The notes under the pieces: generated by a model | What the model was told of the DNA's origin: nothing | Seen by the model: the letters and a program-made list of their open reading frames with translations, nothing else | Database searches by the model: none | From: Salipaludibacillus aurantiacus | GTDB taxonomy: Bacteria > Bacillota > Bacilli > Bacillales > Salisediminibacteriaceae | Direction: 5' to 3' | Assembly: GCF_900111295.1 (NCBI RefSeq) | Contig: NZ_FOGT01000002.1 | Location: 248,001 to 312,000, forward strand | Length of the DNA: 64,000 nucleotides | Made by a program: the position numbers and the translations under genes | Shown: positions 17,041-24,910 of the stretch, in pieces | Layout of the letters: each line of letters starts with the position of its first letter | Position numbering within the stretch: the stretch's first letter is position 1

Positions 17041-17937
17041 TCAAGCCCTCGGATGTGTATTTCTGTAAACTTCCCGCAAACGGTCTTTTGTTACATGCGT
17101 ATATATTTGTGTGGCAGAAAGGTCACTGTGGCCGAGAAGTTCCTGAACAGTCCTTAAATCAGCCCCCTCATTTAATAAATGCGTTGCAAATGTGTGACGG
17201 AGCACGTGCGGGCTTATCCGTGACGAGATGGCTGCATCATCAACCAGTTTATTTAATATTTTCCTTATACTCCGATCGTTTAAACAACGCCCACGGTAAC
17301 TGAGAAAAATGGCCTGGGCCGGTTCTTTAGCAGCCTTTAACAGCTTTGGCCTGCTTTCAGTAAGATAAACGTGCAAAGCCTCCATAGCATAACTGCCGAT
17401 CGGCACATACCTTTCTTTCCTTCCTTTCCCTTTAACCAGAATCGTGCCCAGTTCTTCATCATAATCAGCCAGGTTTAATCCAGTACATTCGCTCACTCTG
17501 ATCCCAGTTCCGTAAAGAACTTCTACTAACGCGCGATTCCTTATTCCAAGGGGGGTCTCCGTATCAATTGAATCAAAGATAGACTGCATTTCATTCTCAT
17601 AAAAAAAAGATGGCAGGCGTTTTTCAATTTTTGGCGTCGTTACCATCTGGAAAGGATTATCCTTCACCAAACCTTCCCGAGTGAGAAATGACCAGAATGA
17701 CCTTAACGATGAGAGCTTTCTAGCTACTGTTGTCCGGGCATAGGAAGAAGAATGAAGTTCAGTTAAATACTCTCTGATATCTGCATACGAAACAGCAGCG
17801 ATTGATTTTCTCAAATGCTGCTCTGAAAACTCACAGAAATCATGCAGGTCTTTTTTATAATTTTTAATCGTGTGCACAGATGCGCGTTTTTCAATTTGCA
17901 AGTATTCTGTAAACAATTTGATCCATTGGTCAATCAT
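17041..17937 (-). CDS. xerC: Tyrosine recombinase XerC (CodV)
   Basis: Recombinase of 298 residues that acts with XerD at dif to resolve chromosome dimers. All catalytic residues are in place: R147 (GIRVSE), K171 (VKGKGRKER), H244 and R247 (HVLRH), H270 (LLGH) and nucleophile Y279 (TQIYTH). The N-terminal SAM-like DNA-binding domain spans about 1-90. It is first in the xerC-hslV-hslU-codY unit. In B. subtilis trmFO (gid) separates it from topA; here the 180-nt gap holds no gene. Confidence 0.96.
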   Translation of the reverse strand: MIDQWIKLFTEYLQIEKRASVHTIKNYKKDLHDFCEFSEQHLRKSIAAVSYADIREYLTELHSSSYARTTVARKLSSLRSFWSFLTREGLVKDNPFQMVTTPKIEKRLPSFFYENEMQSIFDSIDTETPLGIRNRALVEVLYGTGIRVSECTGLNLADYDEELGTILVKGKGRKERYVPIGSYAMEALHVYLTESRPKLLKAAKEPAQAIFLSYRGRCLNDRSIRKILNKLVDDAAISSRISPHVLRHTFATHLLNEGADLRTVQELLGHSDLSATQIYTHVTKDRLREVYRNTHPRA

Positions 17938-17963
17938 TGGTCTTCACCTTTTTATTCAACTTT

Positions 17964-18000
17964 AAGAGCTACTAAATCTTATCACAGTTTAGTAGCTCTT
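17964..18000 (-). other. Strong hairpin in the topA-xerC gap, no clear U-tract
   Basis: AAGAGCTACTAAA (17964-17976) and its exact complement (17988-18000) make a 13-bp stem with an 11-nt loop. The minus-strand sequence after it is AAAGTTGAATAAA, so a standard intrinsic terminator is not obvious. The 3' edge lies 27 nt before the xerC start and may form part of its leader. No coding remnant is visible in the rest of the gap. Confidence 0.6.
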
Positions 18001-18117
18001 TCAATAAACTTTGCTCTTTTTTCATACAATTCTGAATTGTTGCCAATATACATCCAATTTTTTTGGAGAGGCATTGTTTTAAGCCTGCAGATTAATTTTA
18101 GGTCGGTAAAAATAAAC

Positions 18118-20190
18118 CTAATTTCTTTCTTCTTTATAGTCGCATTCTGTACACTGCACATGAATGCCCTTTTTGGATTTTTTCTCCACAAGAAGATTTT
18201 CACATTTCGGGCACGGGCGGGCGATCGGTTTATCCCAAGAGATAAAATCACATTCAGGATAGCGGTCACACCCGTAAAACAGCCGCCTCTTTTTACTTTT
18301 ACGTTCAACGATATTGCCTTCTTTACACTTTGGACAGTTGACACCAATTTCTTTCATAATGGCTTTTGTATTACGGCAATTAGGAAAATTTGAACAAGCC
18401 ATAAACTTACCGTAACGTCCCATTTTGAAGACCATTTCATGGCCGCACTTCTCGCAGTCTTCCCCTGCCGGTTCGTCTTTAATTTCCACTTCTTCCATTT
18501 CTTCTTCAGCGGTCTTCAGACGTTTTTCAAAATCATTGTAGAACCGGTCGATAATTTCAACCCAGTCCTGCTCGCCTTCTTCAACGGAATCAAGGCTCGA
18601 TTCCATTTCCGCAGTAAATTCAACATTGAGTATTTCTGGAAAAAACTCTTCAATTAGTTCCAGTACAATTTCACCCAGTTCTGTCGGTATAAAACGCTTA
18701 TCCTCGAGAGCAACGTAACCGCGCCGCTGAATTGTATCCAATGTAGGTGCATAAGTAGAAGGACGGCCTATACCGAGCTCTTCCATTGTTCTTACCAGCC
18801 TGGCCTCTGTGTAGCGCGGAGGCGGCTGTGTAAAGTGCTGGTTAGGTTCTATTTTTTCGGATATTGTGCTGTCTCCCTCTTCCATTGCAGGGAGAAGGCG
18901 GTCCTTTTCTTCTTTACCTTCATCGTTTCCTTCAATGTAAACTTTCATAAAACCGGCAAATTTAAGTTTAGAGCCGTTGGCACGGAACATGACACCGTTA
19001 TTAGTCAGGTCTACGGCCATCGTATCCATAACAGCAGGTGCCATCTGGCTGGCAACCATCCGTTCCCATATCAGCTTATACAGTCTGTACTGGTCTCTGC
19101 TTAAATAGGATTTTACAGCTTTAGGGTCTTTCATAACTGACGTTGGTCTTACAGCTTCATGCGCATCCTGCGAATTGGAGCTCTGTTTGGATTTGGATTT
19201 GGATGTATTATGGTACTCCTTGCCGTAATGGGTTTCGATATAATCTTTCGCTTCAACTTTGGCAGTATCAGAAAGACGCGTGGAATCTGTTCTCATATAT
19301 GTGATCAGACCTACAGTTCCTGATTTCCCAAGGTCAATCCCTTCATAAAGCTGCTGTGCCAGCATCATTGTCTTCTTAGCTCTAAAGTTGAGTTTCCTTG
19401 CTGCTTCCTGTTGAAGAGAGGAAGTCGTAAAAGGGACGACCGGATTTCGTTTCCGTTCTGTCTTTTTTACTTTATCAATTTTAAATGTTTGTCCTTTAAT
19501 TTGTTTAAGGACCTGATCAACATCGTCTTTCGTCTTTAAGTCTGTTTTCTTGCCATTTACAGACATAAACTTAGCTTCAAACGGCTGATCATCTTTTTTC
19601 ATTTTAGCTGTTACTGACCAGTATTCTTCAGGTTTAAAGGCTTTAATCTCATTTTCCCTGTCAATGATCATTTTAACAGCCACAGATTGAACACGGCCAG
19701 CGCTTAGTCCTTTCTTAACTTTCTTCCACAGTAACGGACTGATGTTATAACCTACCAGCCGGTCAAGCACACGGCGGGCCTGCTGGGCGTCAACTAAGTG
19801 TGTATTAATGGTTCTCGGGTGTTTAAACGAATCTTTAATTGCCTGTTTCGTAATTTCATTAAATACAACACGGCATTCGGAATTTTTATCAATATTTAAA
19901 CTGTCTGCCAAATGCCAGGCTATTGCTTCCCCTTCTCTGTCGGGGTCAGCCGCCAGATATACTCTTTTAGCTTTTTTAGCTGCTTGTTTTAATTCTTTCA
20001 AAATCGGGCCTTTCCCGCGAATAGTTATATACTTAGGTGTATAGTTTTGTTCCACGTCTACTCCCATCTGACTTTTCGGCAGGTCAATCACATGACCCAT
20101 TGACGCTTTAACGGAATATTTTTTACCTAAATATTTTCCAATTGTTTTTGCTTTAGCGGGAGATTCCACGATTACTAAGTAATCGGACAT
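18118..20190 (-). CDS. topA: DNA topoisomerase I
   Basis: Type IA topoisomerase that relaxes negative supercoils; 690 residues from the conserved start [15 protein letters not shown] (ATG 20190). An in-frame ATG at 20202 abuts GAAGGGG and would add MNGS. The Toprim motif DPDREGEA is near 83-90 and the active-site tyrosine is Y298 in TYMRTDSTR. Three C-terminal four-cysteine zinc ribbons are present ([24 protein letters not shown]). A good sigma-A promoter lies upstream. dprA precedes it, as in Bacillus. Confidence 0.97.
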   Translation of the reverse strand: MSDYLVIVESPAKAKTIGKYLGKKYSVKASMGHVIDLPKSQMGVDVEQNYTPKYITIRGKGPILKELKQAAKKAKRVYLAADPDREGEAIAWHLADSLNIDKNSECRVVFNEITKQAIKDSFKHPRTINTHLVDAQQARRVLDRLVGYNISPLLWKKVKKGLSAGRVQSVAVKMIIDRENEIKAFKPEEYWSVTAKMKKDDQPFEAKFMSVNGKKTDLKTKDDVDQVLKQIKGQTFKIDKVKKTERKRNPVVPFTTSSLQQEAARKLNFRAKKTMMLAQQLYEGIDLGKSGTVGLITYMRTDSTRLSDTAKVEAKDYIETHYGKEYHNTSKSKSKQSSNSQDAHEAVRPTSVMKDPKAVKSYLSRDQYRLYKLIWERMVASQMAPAVMDTMAVDLTNNGVMFRANGSKLKFAGFMKVYIEGNDEGKEEKDRLLPAMEEGDSTISEKIEPNQHFTQPPPRYTEARLVRTMEELGIGRPSTYAPTLDTIQRRGYVALEDKRFIPTELGEIVLELIEEFFPEILNVEFTAEMESSLDSVEEGEQDWVEIIDRFYNDFEKRLKTAEEEMEEVEIKDEPAGEDCEKCGHEMVFKMGRYGKFMACSNFPNCRNTKAIMKEIGVNCPKCKEGNIVERKSKKRRLFYGCDRYPECDFISWDKPIARPCPKCENLLVEKKSKKGIHVQCTECDYKEERN

Positions 20191-20232
20191 ACTTCCGTTC
20201 ATCCCCTTCAGAGGTAAATTAAATCTTCCCTA

Positions 20233-20261
20233 TTATTAAACACTATTTTGTAGTTTGTCAA
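20233..20261 (-). promoter_or_regulatory. Sigma-A promoter of topA
   Basis: On the minus strand a perfect TTGACA (20261-20256), a 17-nt spacer and TAATAA (20238-20233), about 43 nt before the topA start. This is the best consensus promoter in the window and would allow topA to be transcribed independently of dprA. Confidence 0.8.
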
Positions 20262-20461
20262 ACATTCTTTTTATTCACACACTTTTGGTATTTAATGTTA
20301 AATGTTTTTTAATGCTCTGTAAAGCCTGTCCTAAAGGCAGGTTTTTGTTTTATTCATTTTATTGACACATTTCTGCTTTTTTAATATAAAAAGTTTTTTA
20401 ATTAGTTTGAAAGCACTTTCTATACAATAACATAAGAATGAACAGAATACATACTGACTGC

Positions 20462-21343
20462 TTAAATATACTCTTCTAAAATGTCTTCAGGTTTAAGGAT
20501 CGGTTTAGCTCCTTGCTGAATTAAGTAATTCGTTCCGGCAGATTCAGAGTGGGATATTCTCCCAGGGAGAGCAAACACATCTCTTCCTTGCTGGATTGCG
20601 CAATCTGCCGTAATTAGTGATCCGCTTTTTTGTTTTGCTTCTATTATAAATGAGGCTTGGGACAAACCGCTTATTATTCTGTTACGGGCAGGGAACTGCC
20701 ATCTGTTTGGTTTAACGTAGGGAGGATATTCCGTAAGAATTAACTGATTTTTTTCAAGTGTTTCTTTTAAGGCTTTTAAACTGGAGGGGTATAAATGATC
20801 GACCCCGTATGCTAACACCGCGATAGTCAAGCCATTTTCCTTCAAAGTAAGACTGTGGGCCATTGAATCAACACCTAATGCCATCCCGCTTACAATGGTT
20901 AAAGGATATTTAATGGCTTTTGTAAGCACAGAAGCCATTTCATTTATTGCATACTGGGAAGGATGCCTCGTTCCTACTACGCTGAGACGTAAAGGCGGGT
21001 TGAGAATGCGGGGGTGCCCCTTATAATAGAGAATCGAGGGCGGATCGTATATTTCTTTTAACAGGGCGGGGTATTTAGGATCATAAATATCTAAATAGCC
21101 GATGCCCTTTTCATAAAATTCGTGTTTTAAATAATTTACTTGCACTTTTGTTAGATTATCATATACCTCTGCTGCGAACTTATCTGATTTTGGGAAAAGT
21201 CTTAAGAATTCTGTTTTGCCCATTTTATAAACGGCTTCTAAAGAAGCGTCTCTGTCTAAACACTTTTTAACGAGAGAGTAACTGCCAAAAGAAGAATAGT
21301 GGAGATGGAGGAGACGGTCAGAAAGACTTTGAGGAATAAACAA
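20462..21343 (-). CDS. dprA: DNA processing protein DprA (Smf)
   Basis: Single-strand DNA binding protein that loads RecA during natural transformation; 293 residues. The Rossmann-like core is clear: VVGTRHPSQYA near 123-133, SGMALGVDSMAH, then ARNRIISGLSQA and SGSLITADCAIQQGRDVFA. It begins at TTG 21343, supported by GAAAGGAA 8 nt upstream. There is no C-terminal winged helix, as in Bacillus DprA. It lies between sucD and topA, the usual place. Confidence 0.95.
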   Translation of the reverse strand: MFIPQSLSDRLLHLHYSSFGSYSLVKKCLDRDASLEAVYKMGKTEFLRLFPKSDKFAAEVYDNLTKVQVNYLKHEFYEKGIGYLDIYDPKYPALLKEIYDPPSILYYKGHPRILNPPLRLSVVGTRHPSQYAINEMASVLTKAIKYPLTIVSGMALGVDSMAHSLTLKENGLTIAVLAYGVDHLYPSSLKALKETLEKNQLILTEYPPYVKPNRWQFPARNRIISGLSQASFIIEAKQKSGSLITADCAIQQGRDVFALPGRISHSESAGTNYLIQQGAKPILKPEDILEEYI

Positions 21344-21449
21344 AAAGCATGTTCCTTTCTATATTTAGTTTTAAGAACTCAAAAGATTTTATTACTGGAT
21401 ATTTTATTAAGAGGCTTTTAAAAATTTATGCGGATTTAAACACTCATGG

Positions 21450-21488
21450 GTGATTGGAGCGGAAAGTGGTCTGGAGCGAACATCAGCA
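21450..21488. repeat. Possible internally deleted remnant of a Bacillaceae intergenic repeat
   Basis: GTGATTGGAGCGGAA is followed closely by CTGGAGCGAACATCAGC. From memory, these resemble the two outer ends of a GC-rich repeat common in Bacillaceae (GATTGGAGCGGAA at one end, CTGGAGCGGAAATCAAC at the other), with the centre missing. Fuller copies of the same repeat are at 24.0-24.25 kb. The assignment is tentative. Confidence 0.35.
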
Positions 21489-21540
21489 GAAGAGTTTAAC
21501 ACAGAGATCCATAAGAGGGAAATGCAAAGAGGAAAGGTAG

Positions 21541-21576
21541 AAGAAAGTCTCAAAAGGTCCGTGCCTTTTGAGACTT
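21541..21576 (-). terminator. Terminator after sucCD
   Basis: Perfect 13-bp stem (AAGTCTCAAAAGG at 21545-21557 with its complement at 21564-21576) and a 6-nt loop, beginning 19 nt after the sucD stop. The following minus-strand sequence TTTCTTCTACCTTTCC is pyrimidine-rich but not a pure U-tract. Confidence 0.75.
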
Positions 21577-21594
21577 CTTAAATCATTTAACTAT

Positions 21595-22503
21595 TTAAAC
21601 TTCGTGTGTCACACATTTCTCAAGTAAGTTATTCTCTTTAAGAGCGGAGATCAGTGTTTCACCCATTACGGCAGGTGTTTCAGCTACTTTTACGCCTGCT
21701 GCATTTAATGTTTTGATCTTTTCATCTGCCGTACCTTTGCCTCCGGAGATGATAGCGCCGGCATGGCCCATACGCTTCCCTGGAGGTGCTGTCTGTCCGC
21801 CGATAAAGCCGACAACAGGCTTGGTCATATTCTCTTTAATCCAGTCAGCAGCTTCTTCTTCAGCCGTACCTCCGATTTCACCAATCATGATGACTGCATA
21901 TGTGTCCGGATCTTCATTGAATTGCTTCAATACATCTATAAAATCTGTGCCGTTAACAGGGTCCCCGCCGATTCCAACTGCTGTGGACTGGCCGATTCCT
22001 TTTGTTGACAGCTGATGTACCGCCTCATAAGTGAGAGTACCGGAACGGGAGACTACCCCGACGTGGCCTTTCTTATGGATATACCCAGGCATAATACCGA
22101 TTTTACATTCTTCCGGTGTAATGACTCCCGGGCAGTTAGGACCGACCAGACGGGTCTTTTTCCCTTCCATATACCGCTTTACTTTAATCATATCAACGAC
22201 AGGAATACCTTCTGTAATAGTAATCACAAGGTCTACTCCTGCATCCGTCGCTTCCATAATCGCATCGGCAGCAAACGGTGGCGGAACATAGATTACTGAA
22301 GCATTCGCGCCTGTTTTCGCCACAGCTTCAGAAACAGTGTCAAATACAGGAATGCCTTCTACTTCTGTTCCACCTTTTCCAGGTGTGACGCCGCCTACAA
22401 TTTTAGTGCCATATTCAACAGCTTGTTTTGTATGGAATAAACCCGTTGCGCCGGTAATTCCCTGAACAATGACTTTCGTATCTTTATTGATCAAGATGCT
22501 CAT
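21595..22503 (-). CDS. sucD: Succinyl-CoA ligase (ADP-forming) alpha subunit
   Basis: Alpha subunit of 302 residues of the TCA-cycle enzyme converting succinyl-CoA to succinate with ATP formation. The CoA-binding Rossmann start ([15 protein letters not shown]) is clear. The phospho-histidine lies in [14 protein letters not shown] near residue 247, and GPNCPGVI is intact. It starts 17 nt after sucC, and the two form the SucCD heterodimer. A terminator follows. Confidence 0.98.
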   Translation of the reverse strand: MSILINKDTKVIVQGITGATGLFHTKQAVEYGTKIVGGVTPGKGGTEVEGIPVFDTVSEAVAKTGANASVIYVPPPFAADAIMEATDAGVDLVITITEGIPVVDMIKVKRYMEGKKTRLVGPNCPGVITPEECKIGIMPGYIHKKGHVGVVSRSGTLTYEAVHQLSTKGIGQSTAVGIGGDPVNGTDFIDVLKQFNEDPDTYAVIMIGEIGGTAEEEAADWIKENMTKPVVGFIGGQTAPPGKRMGHAGAIISGGKGTADEKIKTLNAAGVKVAETPAVMGETLISALKENNLLEKCVTHEV

Positions 22504-22519
22504 TCATATCCCGCCTTTC

Positions 22520-23683
22520 TTACGCTTTTACAAGTGAAACGATTTTTTCTGCTCCGTCAGCCATAGAATCTGCAGCAGTAATATTTAAACCGGACTCTTC
22601 AAGAATTTGTTTGCCCAGTTCCACATTTGTTCCTTCGAGACGGACAACCAGAGGAATCTCCAGGCCGACTTGTTTAGTTGCTGCTACAACACCATCTGCT
22701 ATTACGTCGCACTTCATAATTCCACCAAAGATATTCACGTAGATCCCTTTAACGTTTTTGTCAGATAAAATAATCTTAAATGCTTCAGTAACTTTTTCTT
22801 TTGTGGCGCCGCCCCCAACATCAAGGAAGTTTGCCGGATCACCTTTGTAATGCTTAATGATATCCATTGTAGACATAGCAAGTCCTGCGCCATTAACCAT
22901 ACAACCGATATTTCCGTCAAGGGAAATATAGCTTAAGTCATACTTAGAGGCTTCAATTTCCTTTGGATCCTCTTCATCAAGGTCCCGGTATTCGATGATG
23001 TCTTTCTGCCTGAACAGAGCATTGGAATCGAAGTTCAGCTTGGCGTCAAGAGCCATAACTTTTCCGTCTCCAGTTGTTACAAGCGGGTTAATTTCCGCAA
23101 TAGAGCAGTCTTTGTCGGCAAAAACTTTATACAGCCCCATCATAAATTTAACAGCTTCTTTTAATAAGTCTTTTGGAATATTGATATTGAATGCCAGCCT
23201 TCTTGCCTGGTATGGCATTAATCCGGTAACCGGATCGATCACTTCTTTAAAAATTTTCTCAGGTGTCTCAGCTGCTACTTCTTCAATTTCCGTTCCTCCC
23301 TCTTCAGAAGCCATCATTACGATACGGGAGGTCGCGCGGTCTACCACAAGGCCTACGTAATATTCCTGTTTAATATCGCAGCCTTCTTCAATTAATAACC
23401 GTTTTACTTCTTTTCCTTCAGGGCCAGTCTGATGAGTGACAAGCGTCTTGCCTAATATCTCATCAGCGTATGTACGAACCTCATCCAGGTTCTTTGCCAC
23501 CTTTACTCCTCCGGCCTTTCCCCGACCACCTGCGTGGATTTGGGCCTTGACAACGTTTACATCTGTCCCTAAAGATTTAGCTGCTTCTACAGCTTCATCA
23601 ACTGAATAAGCAACCTTTCCATTGGGGACAGCAACGCCGTATTTTCTCAACAACTCTTTACCTTGATACTCATGGATATTCAT
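22520..23683 (-). CDS. sucC: Succinyl-CoA ligase (ADP-forming) beta subunit
   Basis: ATP-grasp beta subunit of 387 residues. The start [33 protein letters not shown] near 46-60, and the C-terminal ligase region ([31 protein letters not shown]) are typical. I use ATG 23683, 6 nt after AAGGAGG; ATG 23689 abuts that site. A long intergenic region with repeats lies upstream, so this is the first gene of the sucCD operon. Confidence 0.98.
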   Translation of the reverse strand: MNIHEYQGKELLRKYGVAVPNGKVAYSVDEAVEAAKSLGTDVNVVKAQIHAGGRGKAGGVKVAKNLDEVRTYADEILGKTLVTHQTGPEGKEVKRLLIEEGCDIKQEYYVGLVVDRATSRIVMMASEEGGTEIEEVAAETPEKIFKEVIDPVTGLMPYQARRLAFNINIPKDLLKEAVKFMMGLYKVFADKDCSIAEINPLVTTGDGKVMALDAKLNFDSNALFRQKDIIEYRDLDEEDPKEIEASKYDLSYISLDGNIGCMVNGAGLAMSTMDIIKHYKGDPANFLDVGGGATKEKVTEAFKIILSDKNVKGIYVNIFGGIMKCDVIADGVVAATKQVGLEIPLVVRLEGTNVELGKQILEESGLNITAADSMADGAEKIVSLVKA

Positions 23684-24014
23684 AGCCATCCTCCTTACTG
23701 AGTCAAAATGATATCTTTTTTACCGCGCAGACATGTACGCTACGCATTTCACAAACCCTTTTATTAGAATACAAAATCTAGTAAAAGGAAAGTGAGAAAG
23801 ACAGTTTTTATTTCCTTCGTCTTTTCACACAATATCTATTTTACTATACATTCCGACAATTTTGTGAATATTACACGTAAAAATTTAAATTTAATGTTAA
23901 AAACTCTGAATATATAAATATGACAAGTAAAAGGTTCCGGTAATTTCATATTTTTCCAGACATAATTACCACCTGAATCGGTGATAGCAGGGGTTGATTT
24001 GCCATCCATTTACT

Positions 24015-24113
24015 CGCTTTCCGCGGGCGAACCGCGAGCCTCCTCGAACTCCACTCCGTTTCGTTCTGCGGGGTCCCGCCTGGCTCGCTTTTCCCGCAGG
24101 AGTCTCGTAAATT
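24015..24113 (-). repeat. GC-rich intergenic repeat, left copy
   Basis: About 100 nt starting with CGCTTTCCGCGGGC (24015-24028), then AGCCTCCTC (24037-24045), GGGGTC (24070-24075) and CCCGCAGGAGTCTCG near the end. The same blocks at the same offsets occur on the other strand at 24150-24250. On its own minus strand it reads like the GC-rich repeat I recall between genes in many Bacillaceae (ACTCCTGCGGGAAAAGCG ... CCCGCGGAAAGCG). Confidence 0.7.
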
Positions 24114-24149
24114 CCTGTCATATCACCGGTACTCTTATGTAAGACTGTT

Positions 24150-24250
24150 TCAATCGAAGGAGTGAAAGGCGGCGAAAAGCAACGGCGGAAGACCCCACAG
24201 GGAGCGTGTTTTTGCGAATGAGGAGGCTGAAGCGTTGCCCGCGGAAAGCG
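24150..24250 (+). repeat. GC-rich intergenic repeat, right copy in inverted orientation
   Basis: Diverged second copy. GCCCGCGGAAAGCG (24237-24250) is the exact complement of the left copy's first 14 nt. GAGGAGGCT (24220-24228) and GACCCC (24191-24196) match the left copy at offsets 22 and 54 from the outer end, against 22 and 55 there. The middle differs. Together the copies form a MITE-like inverted element of 236 bp with 14-bp perfect terminal repeats. The inner boundary is approximate. Confidence 0.65.
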
Positions 24251-24377
24251 TCGTCAGTATCGGATTCGAGTGATTACCCCAACTAACCAATAAACTAAAG
24301 TCTATAGAATATATAAAAAATTATTTGGTTCATCAAGGATTCAGGGTACCAGAAAAACCTGGATAAAAACACAGGTT

Positions 24378-24566
24378 TTACCGGCGGCGCTCCTTTTTAT
24401 CTTTACTCTTTTTCTTAGAAAGAAGTTTAGTTAATAAATGAATATCCGCTTGCTTTTTCAACTGGTCCTGAGAGTAAAAAATACCGAACTCGTGTGCAAT
24501 CTCTTCTCTGTAATGATCCAGATACTTGTCTATTTCAGGCACAATTAACGGCGATTGTTTTTTCAT
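24378..24566 (-). CDS. Small protein resembling a degenerate alpha/beta-type spore DNA-binding protein (SASP)
   Basis: A 62-residue protein with an excellent AAGGAGGT ribosome site before ATG 24566. Residues about 7-29 (LIVPEIDKYLDHY then REEIAHEFGI) follow the first half of alpha/beta SASPs, whose pattern is LLVPxxxxxxDQMKxEIAxEFGV. The Glu-Ile-Ala-x-Glu-Phe cleavage site of the germination protease GPR appears kept. The second SASP half, with its glycines (GADTTxxxNGxVGG), is absent; only TKLL recalls TKRL. The tail is strongly basic (KKKSKDKKERRR). It may be a spore protein of altered function or an unrelated small protein. Function is unproven. Confidence 0.6.
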   Translation of the reverse strand: MKKQSPLIVPEIDKYLDHYREEIAHEFGIFYSQDQLKKQADIHLLTKLLSKKKSKDKKERRR

Positions 24567-24628
24567 ATGCAATGACCTCCTTACAGAGTAGGATGGCCAG
24601 TTAAAGTCTTTCTCATGCGCCAGGCTTA

Positions 24629-24910
24629 TTACTTATCTGTCTTTTCACGATCTACATAATATATAAAGGCAAACACTTCAGCGACCACTTCATATAAACT
24701 TTCAGGAATTCGCTCATTTATTTCCAGTTGGGATAAGAGAGCAACTAGAGAAGGGTCTTCCTGGACAGGTATACCGTTTTCTTCAGCTGTGTACCCTTTT
24801 CCTTTCGCTTTAATCTGAGGCGCTGAATCCTTTTTTTCATCGTAGCCCATGGCTACAGCTCGTTTCTGTTTAAGCCTGGTGTGACCCGTTTTATAAAAGT
24901 CGTCAGTCAT
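24629..24910 (-). CDS. FlhB C-terminal-domain-like protein (YlqH / FlhB2)
   Basis: A 93-residue protein matching the cytoplasmic tail of FlhB/YscU export-gate proteins: KRAVAMGYDEKKDSAP near 16-31, IPVQEDPSLVALLSQLEI and IPESLYEVVAEVFAFIY. The membrane domain is absent and there is no NPTH autocleavage motif. It resembles the part of FlhB left after cleavage. Its ATG overlaps the stop of the preceding FliK-like gene (ATGA), with little ribosome site of its own, so translation is probably coupled. Homologue of B. subtilis YlqH; role unknown. Confidence 0.85.
   Translation of the reverse strand: MTDDFYKTGHTRLKQKRAVAMGYDEKKDSAPQIKAKGKGYTAEENGIPVQEDPSLVALLSQLEINERIPESLYEVVAEVFAFIYYVDREKTDK

Larger units (their letters stand above)
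23684..24377. other. sucC upstream intergenic region (about 690 nt)
   Basis: No plausible gene. The part next to sucC (23700-23990) is AT-rich and must contain the sucCD promoter; I see only weak matches such as TTCACA-16-TAGTAA near 23.85 kb and make no firm call. The part at 24.01-24.25 kb is GC-rich and consists of two diverged repeat copies in inverted orientation, described separately. The last 120 nt before the next gene are AT-rich. Confidence 0.7.

Noticed and set aside
17842-18393. Plus-strand open frame of 183 codons across the topA end and xerC start
   Set aside because: It is antisense to two certain genes, has a composition without any recognisable motif and no ribosome site; it does not encode a missing TrmFO.
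20321-20355. Hairpin CCTGTCC/GGCAGG followed by TTTTTGTTTT on the plus strand between dprA and topA
   Set aside because: It points the wrong way for both flanking genes and has a bulge; at most it would stop antisense transcription.
24629-24910. Truncated pseudogene of flhB
   Set aside because: The short FlhB-tail-only form is a known conserved gene (ylqH) at this locus, is coupled to the preceding gene and has no frameshift.
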